Assembly: GCF_002979435.1 (NCBI RefSeq)
Contig: NZ_PCOV01000004.1
Coordinates: 186,001-250,000, forward strand
Origin: Microbacterium sp. MYb66
GTDB lineage: Bacteria > Actinomycetota > Actinomycetes > Actinomycetales > Microbacteriaceae
Length of the DNA: 64,000 nt
Direction of reading: 5' to 3'
Shown: piece by piece, positions 28,129-36,016 of the stretch
Numbering within the stretch: position 1 is the stretch's first letter
How the letters are laid out: each line of letters starts with the position of its first letter
Program-made: the position numbers and the translations under genes
The notes under the pieces: model-generated
Seen by the model: only the letters and a program-made list of their open reading frames with translations
The model's database searches: none
Told to the model about the DNA's origin: nothing

Positions 28129-28934
28129 ACGAGAAGGACTTCGCGGAGCTCGCGGCAGGTGCCGCGCTGCACTCGCTCTCCGCAGACGACGAGCGTCGCT
28201 TCCAGGCGGCGCTGGCCGCGCATCCCGAGTGGCAGGACCTGGTCGAGGCGGATGCCGCCACGGCCGCCGGGATCGCCGACGCCGCAGCTCCCGTTCCGGC
28301 TCCTGCGCACATCCGCTCCGCGCTGCTCGACCAGATCGCCGCCCTGCCGCAGGACGGCAGCGGCCGAGCCGCGGCGTCCGTCGACGCGGAGTCCCCTGCG
28401 GAGCCGGCCGTGCACCCGGAGGACCTGTCCGCGGTCGCTCCGGAGGTCGCACCCGGATCCTCTCCGAAGCCGCCGCGACGCTGGACACGGACCGTCTTCG
28501 CGCTGGCTGCGTGCCTCGCGGTGCTGGTCGGCGTCGGTATCGGAGCGGTCGCGTTGAACGAGCAGCTGAACCGTCCCGCGAGCGTGGTCGCCCTGCAGGA
28601 GATCGAGGCGGCAGGAGACGCCGAACAGGCGACCGTCGTCCTCGATGACGGCGGAACGGCGACAGCCCACTGGTCGGGCTCGGTCGGCAAGGCCGTACTG
28701 GTGGCCGACGGGCTCCCGAGTCCGGGGGAGGGCGAGACCTACGAACTCTGGTTCGTGCGCGGTGACGCCCCCGTCTCGGCAGGCGTGTTCGACGTCGACG
28801 GCGGTGAGGCGACCGCCCTGCTCGATGGCGACATGCAGGCGGGCGACGCGATCGCGGTGACGGTCGAGCAGGCCGGCGGGTCGCCGACGGGGCAGCCGAC
28901 GTCCGACCCGGTGATCGTCATCCCCACGGCCTGA
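28125..28934 (+). CDS. rskA: Anti-sigma-K factor RskA
   Basis: A 269-aa membrane anti-sigma factor. The N-terminal cytoplasmic domain (about residues 1-75, FAELAAGAALHSLSADDERRF) binds SigK. An Ala/Pro-rich linker leads to one membrane helix (about 122-145), followed by an extracytoplasmic RskA domain with the typical YELWFVRGDAPVSAGVFD. In mycobacteria RskA is cut by the site-2 protease Rip1, releasing SigK; no such protease is in this window. Its ATG overlaps the sigK stop (ATGA), consistent with matched synthesis. Confidence 0.93.
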   Translation: MNEKDFAELAAGAALHSLSADDERRFQAALAAHPEWQDLVEADAATAAGIADAAAPVPAPAHIRSALLDQIAALPQDGSGRAAASVDAESPAEPAVHPEDLSAVAPEVAPGSSPKPPRRWTRTVFALAACLAVLVGVGIGAVALNEQLNRPASVVALQEIEAAGDAEQATVVLDDGGTATAHWSGSVGKAVLVADGLPSPGEGETYELWFVRGDAPVSAGVFDVDGGEATALLDGDMQAGDAIAVTVEQAGGSPTGQPTSDPVIVIPTA

Positions 28935-28963
28935 GCGTCGCTGATCGCGCGTACCCTGGAGGG

Positions 28964-29593
28964 ATGCCCGAGCAGTACCACCGGCCTGTACGCCGCCCGA
29001 CGAGCGCCTTCGACAACATCGTCGGAGCGCACGATCCCGCCGAGGAGACCCGCATCGCGCATGCCACGGCATCCGCCCTGCTGACCCGCGTCCGTGCGGA
29101 CGAGAGCGGCGCGAGCGCCGAGCGTCTGGTCGCGTTCACCGCGGAGCACGGGATCGACGAGATCGCGGAACTGTGGTCGAAGGCCCCTTCGCGCACGCTG
29201 CCCGGAGCGCTCTGGCGCCTGTACGTGCTGCAGCTCGCGATCCACGGCGATCCCCGGACCGCAGCCCTCCTCTACGACCGCGGCCGCGTCGAGCTGGCTT
29301 CGGCGGATGCCGTGATCGCCGGGGCGCCCGTACCGGCGAGCCCGGACGAGCTCGTCGCGCTCATCGATACGATCCTGCGCGGGGCGTTCCGTGGGGACTT
29401 CGCGGTGGCGCTCGACCGCGCCGCCGCCTTCTGCCGGGTGCAGGCCTCTGGTGCGACGCACACCGCCGATGACTATGAGTCGACCGAGCCCGCCCGCGCG
29501 AGCGAGCTGACCACGAGGGCGCTGCGATTGAGCAGCTACGGGCAGGACCTCGCGGCCGCAGCCGTGCTGTGGCGCATGGATGCCCTGTCCTGA
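28964..29593 (+). CDS. Conserved actinobacterial hypothetical protein
   Basis: A 209-aa soluble, largely alpha-helical protein starting MPEQYHRPVRRPTSAFDNIVG. I recognise it as a family common in Microbacteriaceae that is sometimes mislabelled as an RNA polymerase beta subunit. It has no polymerase motif and no known function. TACCCT lies exactly 6 nt before the ATG and the spacer GGAGGG is itself a ribosome site, so both leaderless and leadered starts are possible. It follows rskA by 30 bp but has its own promoter signal. Confidence 0.72.
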   Translation: MPEQYHRPVRRPTSAFDNIVGAHDPAEETRIAHATASALLTRVRADESGASAERLVAFTAEHGIDEIAELWSKAPSRTLPGALWRLYVLQLAIHGDPRTAALLYDRGRVELASADAVIAGAPVPASPDELVALIDTILRGAFRGDFAVALDRAAAFCRVQASGATHTADDYESTEPARASELTTRALRLSSYGQDLAAAAVLWRMDALS

Positions 29594-29639
29594 CGTCCGG
29601 ATCCCGCGCGCGCCTGTGCCCGGATAGGAGAAGACCGGG

Positions 29640-29700
29640 CCGCAAGAACGCCTCTCGGCGGAAGGCCGCTCGTAGCGGCGAAAAATGGAGCCCGGGGTTA
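29640..29700. other. Structured non-coding stretch upstream of the PabC-like gene
   Basis: The 173-bp gap at 29594-29766 holds two small adjacent hairpins, 29649-29660 (CGCC/GGCG) and 29665-29679 (GCCGCT/AGCGGC), followed by GAAAAATGG and a local AT-richer patch. There is no T-run, and no gene or known RNA family is recognised. It could be a terminator of the upstream gene. Confidence 0.3.
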
Positions 29701-29766
29701 TGCGGCCCGGCCGTTCAATTGTAACGCGATGCCGCCGAGGGTATTCCCGCCATCTAGGCTCGGATC

Positions 29767-30651
29767 ATGACCGGGCGTTTTGCACTGATGATCGATCCCG
29801 TCGCCGCCGACGAGCAGCGTACCGACTACGCCGACACGTTCACGCAGGTGGATGCCGCGGCTCCGGCGCTCAGCGTCGGCGAGCTGAGCACGCAGCGCGG
29901 AGACGGTGTGTTCGAGTCGATCGGCGTGGTCGACGGCCATGCGCAGGAGGTCGTCCCGCACCTCGAGCGGCTCGCGCACTCGGCGCGGTTGTGCGATCTG
30001 CCCGTGCCGAACCCCGCGCAGTGGCGACAGGCCATCGACCATGCCGCCGCACAGCTCGGTGCGGGCGAGTCCGTCATCAAGCTCATCCTGAGCCGCGGCG
30101 TCGAGCACGGCCCCACTCCGACGGCATGGGTGACGGCGGCGCCCGCGGCCGACTTCTCCGCCGTGCGCGAGAACGGCGTGCGCGTCGTCACCCTGGACCG
30201 CGGGTACGACCTCGGCGCGGCGGAGCGGGCGCCGTGGCTGCTGCTGGGGGCCAAGACACTGTCGTACGCCGTGAACATGGCGGCCCTGCGTGAGGCGCAC
30301 CGGCGCGGGGCGGACGATGCGATCTTCCTGTCGAGTGACGGCTATGTGCTGGAGGCGCCGACGGCCTCGCTGATCCTCCGCTTCGGAGACCGCTTCGTGA
30401 CCCCGGCCCCGAACGGCGGCATCCTGCATGGCACGACTCAGCTCAGCGTGTACGAGCACCTCGCCGCACGGGGGTTCGAGGTCGGCTACGACCGTATCCC
30501 GGCGACGGGTCTGGCCCAGGCGGATGCCGCGTGGCTCGTGTCGAGCGTCCGTCTCGCGGCGGCCATCACAGCCGTCGACGACGTCTCGCTCCCGGTGGAT
30601 CAGGCCCTCACGGCCGACCTGAACCGCTACCTCCTCTCCCCGCGCGACTGA
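29767..30651 (+). CDS. pabC: Class IV aminotransferase, aminodeoxychorismate lyase-like
   Basis: A 294-aa PLP enzyme of fold type IV. The PLP Lys is in LLLGAKTLSYAVNMAALREA, with GADDAIFLSSDGYVLEAPTASLIL and the phosphate-cup segment GGILHGTTQ. Most similar are aminodeoxychorismate lyases (4-amino-4-deoxychorismate to p-aminobenzoate, for folate) and related D-amino acid/branched-chain aminotransferases; motifs alone do not separate these. TAGGCT lies exactly 6 nt before the ATG, suggesting a leaderless mRNA. No folate genes are adjacent. Confidence 0.78.
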   Translation: MTGRFALMIDPVAADEQRTDYADTFTQVDAAAPALSVGELSTQRGDGVFESIGVVDGHAQEVVPHLERLAHSARLCDLPVPNPAQWRQAIDHAAAQLGAGESVIKLILSRGVEHGPTPTAWVTAAPAADFSAVRENGVRVVTLDRGYDLGAAERAPWLLLGAKTLSYAVNMAALREAHRRGADDAIFLSSDGYVLEAPTASLILRFGDRFVTPAPNGGILHGTTQLSVYEHLAARGFEVGYDRIPATGLAQADAAWLVSSVRLAAAITAVDDVSLPVDQALTADLNRYLLSPRD

Positions 30652-30671
30652 GCGTCGAGGCATCGCCGACA

Positions 30672-30713
30672 CGCAAGAGGGCCCGGGAGTCGACGCTCCC
30701 GGGCCCTCTCGCG
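30672..30713. terminator. Bidirectional terminator between pabC and pstB
   Basis: A 14-bp perfect stem (30676-30689 with 30696-30709), extended by 3 bp beyond one mismatch, with a 6-nt loop, in the 73-bp gap between the convergent genes. Confidence 0.85.
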
Positions 30714-30724
30714 TGAACTTCAGC

Positions 30725-31504
30725 TCAACCGAAGCGGCCGGAGACGTAGTCCTCGGTGGCCTGCACGGACGGGGTGGTGAAGATCGAGGTGGTGTCGTCG
30801 TACTCGATGAGCTTGCCGGGCTTGCCGGTGCCGGCGATGTTGAAGAACGCGGTCTTGTCCGAGACGCGGCTCGCCTGCTGCATGTTGTGCGTGACGATCA
30901 CGATCGTGAACTCGTTCTTGAGCTCGCCGATCAGCTCCTCGATCGCGTACGTCGAGATGGGGTCCAGGGCCGAGCACGGCTCGTCCATCAGCAGCACCTC
31001 CGGCGACACGGCGATCGCGCGGGCGATGCACAGTCGCTGCTGCTGTCCGCCCGAGAGGCCGGAACCCGGTCGGTCGAGGCGGTCCTTGACCTCGTTCCAC
31101 AGGTTCGCACCCGTGAGGGACTTCTCGACCAGGTCGTCCTGGTCGCTCTTCGACATGCGGGTGTTGTTGAGCTTCACGCCCGCGAGGACGTTCTCCTTGA
31201 TGGACATCGTGGGGAACGGGTTGGGACGCTGGAAGACCATGCCCACCTGGCGCCGCACGAGCACGGGGTCGACTCCGGGGCCGTAGAGGTCCTTGCCATC
31301 GAGCAGTACCTCACCCTCGACGCGGGCGCCGGGGATGACCTCGTGCATGCGGTTGAGAGTGCGCAGGAACGTGGACTTGCCGCAGCCCGACGGGCCGATG
31401 AAGGCCGTGACGCTGCGCGGCTGGATGTCAAGGGAGACGCCTTCGACGGCGAGGAAGTTGCTGTAGTAGACGTTGAGGTCGTTGACTTCGATGCTCTTGG
31501 ACAC
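30725..31504 (-). CDS. pstB: Phosphate ABC transporter ATP-binding protein PstB
   Basis: A 259-aa ATPase energising high-affinity phosphate uptake. It has Walker [10 protein letters not shown], the Pst-typical [20 protein letters not shown], signature LSGGQQQR, Walker [14 protein letters not shown] and the H-loop VTHNMQQA. The GTG start at 31504 gives the standard length; CAGGA precedes it. It is the last gene of pstSCAB, 29 bp after pstA. Confidence 0.96.
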   Translation of the reverse strand: MSKSIEVNDLNVYYSNFLAVEGVSLDIQPRSVTAFIGPSGCGKSTFLRTLNRMHEVIPGARVEGEVLLDGKDLYGPGVDPVLVRRQVGMVFQRPNPFPTMSIKENVLAGVKLNNTRMSKSDQDDLVEKSLTGANLWNEVKDRLDRPGSGLSGGQQQRLCIARAIAVSPEVLLMDEPCSALDPISTYAIEELIGELKNEFTIVIVTHNMQQASRVSDKTAFFNIAGTGKPGKLIEYDDTTSIFTTPSVQATEDYVSGRFG

Positions 31505-31533
31505 GTGGATTCCTGTTCTGAGTGGTCGGGCGC

Positions 31534-32625
31534 TCAGCGGCCGGAGACTTTGGGGGCGAACCACTTCGCGATGAGACGCGCGAGGAGGTTCAGCACCATG
31601 ACGATGAGGATGAGGGTGAGGGCGGCAGCCCAGGCGCGCGCGACGGCGGCATCCGGGCTCGTGCCCTGGTTCATGTACTGGTTGTAGGCGAACACCGGCA
31701 GGGTCATCATCTGCCCGTTGAAGATGTTCAGGTTCATGCTCTGTGTGAACCCGGCGGTGAGCAGCAGCGGCGCGGTCTCGCCGATGACGCGGGAGATCGC
31801 GAGCATGACCGAGGTCATGATGCCGGCGATCGAGGTCGGCAGCACCACCTTGAGGATGGTCAGCCACTTCGGCACGCCGAGCGCGTACGAGGCTTCGCGG
31901 AGCTCGTTGGGGACGATGCGCAGCAGCTCCTCGCTGCCGCGCACGACGACCGGGGTCATCAGCACGGCGAGGGCGAGGGCGCCCATGAACCCCATCGAGA
32001 TACCGGGCTTGAAGATGAGCGCGAACACGGCGTAGATGAACAGACCGGCGACGATCGACGGGATGCCGGTCATCACGTCGACGAAGAAGGTGATCGCCTT
32101 CGCGACCTTTCCGCGACCGTACTCGACCAGGTAGATCGAGGTCATCAGACCGATCGGAACGGAGATGATCGTGGCCGTCAGAGTGATGAGTACCGTGCCC
32201 CAGATGGCGTGGACGATGCCGCCGCCCTCGCCGACGACGTTGCGCATCGAGTAGCTGAAGAACTCGGCGTCGAAGCGCTCGATACCGTTGGCCACGACCG
32301 TCCACAGCAGCGAGACGAGCGGCAGCAGCGCGATCAGGAACGCCGTCGCGACGAGAGCGGTCATCAGGCGGTCGACCGCCTTGCGACGGCTCTCGGCGAT
32401 CGAGGAGATCACCGTGATGATGACCATGTAGAGCAGGATGCCGACGATCGCGGTTCCGACGATGTTGAAGTCGGCGAGGCTGGACCCTGCGGCCGCGACG
32501 CCGAAGATCGCGGCGGAGATGACGAACGACGCCGCGAGCAGCGCCCACGGGGCCCACTTGGGCAGCTTGCCGGAGGTGAGCGACGCCGACGTGCCGGCGG
32601 CGGGAGCAGTGGTCAGGGTGGTCAT
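31534..32625 (-). CDS. pstA: Phosphate ABC transporter permease PstA
   Basis: A 363-aa inner-membrane permease with an N-terminal hydrophobic region (two helices in about residues 25-80) before the usual PstA core, and the permease EAA motif region [23 protein letters not shown]. It pairs with PstC to form the phosphate channel. The start at 32625 lies one base past the pstC stop, so translation is coupled; the in-frame extension to 32682 is inside pstC. Confidence 0.94.
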   Translation of the reverse strand: MTTLTTAPAAGTSASLTSGKLPKWAPWALLAASFVISAAIFGVAAAGSSLADFNIVGTAIVGILLYMVIITVISSIAESRRKAVDRLMTALVATAFLIALLPLVSLLWTVVANGIERFDAEFFSYSMRNVVGEGGGIVHAIWGTVLITLTATIISVPIGLMTSIYLVEYGRGKVAKAITFFVDVMTGIPSIVAGLFIYAVFALIFKPGISMGFMGALALAVLMTPVVVRGSEELLRIVPNELREASYALGVPKWLTILKVVLPTSIAGIMTSVMLAISRVIGETAPLLLTAGFTQSMNLNIFNGQMMTLPVFAYNQYMNQGTSPDAAVARAWAAALTLILIVMVLNLLARLIAKWFAPKVSGR

Positions 32626-32626
32626 G

Positions 32627-33604
32627 TCAGTTCGCTCCCGAGAACTCGGCGCGGCGGGCGACGATCCAGCGCGCCAGCGCATTGACCGCGAAGGTCACGA
32701 CGAAGAGGATGAGGCCGGTGGCGATGAGTGTGTTGACGCCGGTGCCGTGCGCCTCGGGGAAGGCCAGCGCGATGTTGGCGGGGATCGGCGTCGGGTTGGT
32801 GGCGGTGAGCACCAGGAAGCTGACGACGGCGGAGGGGGAGAGCACCATGGTCACGGCCATGGTCTCGCCGAGAGCCCGGCCGAGCGCCAGCATCGCCGCC
32901 GACACCATGCCGCCGCGGGCGAAGGGGAGCACGGCCATCCGGACCATCTCCCACCGGGTCGAACCGAGGGCGAGAGCGGCCTCTTCATGGAGCTTCGGGG
33001 TCTGCAGGAAGACCTCGCGGCAGATGGCGGTCATGATCGGGATGCACATCACCGCGAGCACGAGGGCCGCGGTGAGGATCGTCTTGCCGGTGGACGAGAC
33101 CTGACCGCCGAAGAACGGCACCCAGGACGCGTGCGTGTTCAGCCATGCGTAGATCGGCTGCAGGAGCGGTGCCAGGACCAGGCCGCCCCAGAGGCCGAAG
33201 ACCACGGAGGGAACGGCGGCGAGCAGATCGATGATGTACCCGAGGAAGGCCGCGAGTCGACGGTGCGCGTAGTGCGAGATGAACAGCGCGATGCCGATGG
33301 CGATCGGTGCGGCGATGAGCAGGGCGATGAAAGAGGCCCACAACGTGCCGAAGACGAGCGGCCACACGTACACCCAGAACGACTCGCCCTTGAGGATGTG
33401 GTTGTCGCTGGTGTCGAGTTGGAACGCGGGGAGGCTCTGGATGAAGAGGAAGGCGGCGACGAGCGCGAGGACGATGAGGATGATGATCCCCGCCGCGAGT
33501 GCGGTGCCGGAGAAGACCCGGTCGCCGAGACGCTGCTTGGCCTTGATCGGCGCGGGCGGCGTCTGGGTCGGTGCCGGTGTGGGCGCCTGGGCGGTCGTGC
33601 TCAT
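32627..33604 (-). CDS. pstC: Phosphate ABC transporter permease PstC
   Basis: A 325-aa permease with a Pro/Ala/Thr-rich N-terminus (about residues 5-20), six membrane helices and the EAA loop HEEAALALGSTRWEMVRMAVLP. It partners PstA. AGGGAG precedes the ATG at 33604. It lies 105 bp after pstS and is followed directly by pstA. Confidence 0.95.
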   Translation of the reverse strand: MSTTAQAPTPAPTQTPPAPIKAKQRLGDRVFSGTALAAGIIILIVLALVAAFLFIQSLPAFQLDTSDNHILKGESFWVYVWPLVFGTLWASFIALLIAAPIAIGIALFISHYAHRRLAAFLGYIIDLLAAVPSVVFGLWGGLVLAPLLQPIYAWLNTHASWVPFFGGQVSSTGKTILTAALVLAVMCIPIMTAICREVFLQTPKLHEEAALALGSTRWEMVRMAVLPFARGGMVSAAMLALGRALGETMAVTMVLSPSAVVSFLVLTATNPTPIPANIALAFPEAHGTGVNTLIATGLILFVVTFAVNALARWIVARRAEFSGAN

Positions 33605-33709
33605 GATCTCCCTGTTTCGGGCCGGGTCGGTGTGGATCGGATGCTGACCGGGAGGTGCCCCCACGCCCCGTCGGGACGCGGGGGCACCGCTGTCAGTCGA
33701 TCGGCTGGA

Positions 33710-34810
33710 TCAGCCGACCTGGATCAGGTCGATCGCGGCCAGGACCTGCTCGCGCAGACCGTCCGAGATCGGGGCGCTGCCGGCGTTCTCGGCGGCGGCG
33801 TCCTGGCCCTCGGCGCTCGCGATGTAGGAGAAGTACTCCTTCACGAGCTCCGCGACGTTGGTGTCCTCGTACTGCTCGCAGCCGATGAGGTAGCTGACCA
33901 GGGCGATCGGGTAGGCGCCGTCCGCGGCAGCGGCGGGGTCCACGTCGAAGACGAGGTCGCCCTCGCCGCGGCCCTCCGCCAGCGGCGAGTTCTCGACGAG
34001 CTTCGAGGCGGCCTCGGCGGAGTAGGAGACGAAGTCCTCGCCCACGCCGACCGCGACCTGTCCGAGGCCGTCGGCCTGCGACGCGTCGAGGAAGCCGATC
34101 GCGCCGTTGCCGGCCGTGATGGCCTGCTTCACGCCGGAGGTGCCCTGAGCGGCCTCGCCGCCCTGGATCGGCCAGACGTCGGCCGGCTCGTAGGTCCAGA
34201 TGTCGCCCGCGGTCGCGTTGAGGTACTTGGTGAAGGTCTCCTGCGTGCCCGAGGGGTCGGAGCGGTGCACCGGCGAGATCGCCAGGTCGGGCAGCTCGAC
34301 GCCGTCGTTCAGCGCGGCGATCTCGGGAGCGTTCCAGTTGGTGATGGTGCCGGCGAAGATGCCCGCGATGGTGGCGGCATCCAGGTTCAGGGTTTCGACG
34401 CCCTCGAGGTTGAACGCGACGGCGACCGGCGAGATGTAGAGCGGGACCTCGACGATGTCGTCGGTGGTGCAGGCGCCGAAGCCGCCGGCGGCGATCTCCT
34501 CGTCGTTGAAAGCGCGGTCGGAGCCGATGAAGTTGCTGCCGCCTTCGAGGAAGTTCTCGCGGCCCGTGCCGGAGCCGGTGGGCTCGTAGTTGACGGTCAC
34601 GTCGGGGTTGGCGGTCTGGAACGCGGCGACCCAGGCCTCCTGGGCGGCCGTCTGCGAGGACGCGCCGGTCGCGTCGATGGTGCCGGAGAGCGAGGACTGC
34701 GTGGGCTCGTCGGTCGAGCCGGTGCCGCCTTCGTTCGCGGCACAGCCGGCGAGGGCGAGAGCGGCGACGGCGCCGATGGCGCCGATTCGTGCGATTCGGG
34801 AGATCTTCAC
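33710..34810 (-). CDS. pstS: Phosphate-binding lipoprotein PstS
   Basis: A 366-aa extracytoplasmic phosphate-binding protein. A lipoprotein signal ends in ALAGC. Phosphate-contact motifs include ATGASSQTAAQEAW, the GSGTGRENFLEGGSNFIGSDRA region and HRSDPSGTQETF. The GTG start at 34810 has GAAGGA 6 nt upstream. It is the first gene of pstSCAB, about 90 bp downstream of a two-unit PHO box, so it should be induced by SenX3-RegX3 (PhoR-PhoP) under phosphate limitation. Confidence 0.96.
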   Translation of the reverse strand: MKISRIARIGAIGAVAALALAGCAANEGGTGSTDEPTQSSLSGTIDATGASSQTAAQEAWVAAFQTANPDVTVNYEPTGSGTGRENFLEGGSNFIGSDRAFNDEEIAAGGFGACTTDDIVEVPLYISPVAVAFNLEGVETLNLDAATIAGIFAGTITNWNAPEIAALNDGVELPDLAISPVHRSDPSGTQETFTKYLNATAGDIWTYEPADVWPIQGGEAAQGTSGVKQAITAGNGAIGFLDASQADGLGQVAVGVGEDFVSYSAEAASKLVENSPLAEGRGEGDLVFDVDPAAAADGAYPIALVSYLIGCEQYEDTNVAELVKEYFSYIASAEGQDAAAENAGSAPISDGLREQVLAAIDLIQVG

Positions 34811-34898
34811 TGTGGATCCTTCGATCTGGAATGGGTGGGGCCCGGTGCAGGGCACACAGTGACGCTAGAGGCGACGGTTAACGAGACTCTCCCGAGCA

Positions 34899-34916
34899 GG
34901 TGAACGGCAGGTGAAC
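34899..34916 (-). promoter_or_regulatory. PHO box upstream of pstS
   Basis: Two perfect GTTCACC units on the minus strand (34916-34910 and 34905-34899) spaced exactly 11 nt, the layout of the Streptomyces PhoP-binding PHO box. They lie 89-106 bp before the pstS GTG. Confidence 0.85.
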
Positions 34917-34943
34917 GACGGGCGACTCTCTGGGGCGCACCCG

Positions 34944-35003
34944 CGAGATTCCGGTCCCGGGGTCTCGAGATTCCGGTCCCGGGGTCGCGGGATCGAGACC
35001 CCG
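34944..35003. repeat. Tandem 21-bp repeat with inverted arm in the pstS-mutT1 gap
   Basis: A 21-bp unit beginning CGAGATTCCGGTCCCGGG occurs at 34944-34964 and again at 34966-34986. An 11-bp inverted repeat pairs 34958-34968 with 34993-35003. It lies just downstream of mutT1 (minus strand) and may serve as its terminator. The wording GATCGAGACCCCG resembles short interspersed repeats common in Microbacteriaceae genomes. Confidence 0.7.
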
Positions 35004-35026
35004 CGGTCGCGGAGCTCGTCGAAGCG

Positions 35027-36016
35027 TCAGACCTTCGGGATGTGCGTCTCGATCGCGATGATGCCGGAGCCGGGGTTGGTGGCCGAGAGGTGCACGACCG
35101 AGAACGCGGCCGGCTCCAGGTCCGCCGCACTGCTGAGGTACGAGCCCTGGATGGTCCCCGTGGCCAGGGCGATCTCCGAGAGCAGGCCGGGCAGCACGGG
35201 TCCGTGGCTGCAGAGGACGGTCGGCTTGCCGGCGCGGATCCTGCGGCCGACGACGGAGCGGAGGTCGGACTCGCCGTCCTCCCAGGCATCCTGACTGATC
35301 TTCTCGGTCGTCACCGGTTTGCGGTCGAGCGCGCGGGCGAGCGGCGTGATCGTCTCGACGCAGCGCACGGCGTCGCTCGTGACGATCCGGCGGACGCCGA
35401 AGGCGCGCAGCGGTCCGACGATCGACTTCGCCTGCTTGCGGCCACGATCCGTGAGCGGGCGGGAGGCGTCGGATCGATCCCATTCCGACCGGGACAGGGC
35501 CTTCGCGTGCCGGAGCACGATCACCGGGAAGGTGCGGAGGACCCCGTCATCGACCAGATTCGCGAAGAAGTCGAGGATCTCCAGGTCGACCGGGTAGCTC
35601 AGGCGCGAGCGCGCCTTCTTCAGGCTGACCCATTCGAGCGCGGCGATCTCCCGGTTGGGGACGAATGTCGACTCACGGATCGCGGCGTCGGTGGCCTCAG
35701 CGGCCCAGTAGTGCACGACCTTCTGCTTCTTCGACGCGAGGTGGTAGCGGCTGACACCGACCGAGACCCCGAGCGAGACCCGGATGCCGGTCTCCTCGTG
35801 CACCTCGCGCACGGCCGTCTCGGCGAGCATCTCCCCGGGGTCGACCTTGCCCTTGGGCAATGTGATGTCCCGGTACTTCGTGCGATGGATCAGCAGGATC
35901 CGCAGTTTGCCGTCGACCAGACGCCACACGACGGCCCCCGCCGCGTACACGGCCTTGTCCGTCCACTTCGAGCTCGTCGGGGTGTCGGCGGGGAGCTGCA
36001 GCTGCCGCCCAGTCAT
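35027..36016 (-). CDS. mutT1: NUDIX hydrolase fused to histidine phosphatase (MutT1-like)
   Basis: A 329-aa two-domain protein. The N-terminal NUDIX domain has a complete box at residues 56-78 (GKVDPGE...REVHEETGI). A C-terminal RHG-type histidine phosphatase (about 165-329) has LRHAKA and [10 protein letters not shown]. tuberculosis MutT1 has the same architecture and degrades 8-oxo-GTP and diadenosine polyphosphates. Its ATG overlaps the ppk stop (ATGA), the same gene pair as in mycobacteria, suggesting nucleotide and polyphosphate housekeeping together. Confidence 0.92.
   Translation of the reverse strand: MTGRQLQLPADTPTSSKWTDKAVYAAGAVVWRLVDGKLRILLIHRTKYRDITLPKGKVDPGEMLAETAVREVHEETGIRVSLGVSVGVSRYHLASKKQKVVHYWAAEATDAAIRESTFVPNREIAALEWVSLKKARSRLSYPVDLEILDFFANLVDDGVLRTFPVIVLRHAKALSRSEWDRSDASRPLTDRGRKQAKSIVGPLRAFGVRRIVTSDAVRCVETITPLARALDRKPVTTEKISQDAWEDGESDLRSVVGRRIRAGKPTVLCSHGPVLPGLLSEIALATGTIQGSYLSSAADLEPAAFSVVHLSATNPGSGIIAIETHIPKV

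Noticed and set aside
28964..29593. RNA polymerase beta subunit
   Set aside because: Another label sometimes attached to this family; length and sequence rule it out.
32438..34903. 821-codon open frame antisense to pstA/pstC/pstS
   Set aside because: It spans three well-supported genes and has low-complexity acidic/basic content typical of antisense frames.
34944..35003. Possible CRISPR-like repeat
   Set aside because: Only two adjacent copies with a 1-bp gap and no spacers or cas genes.
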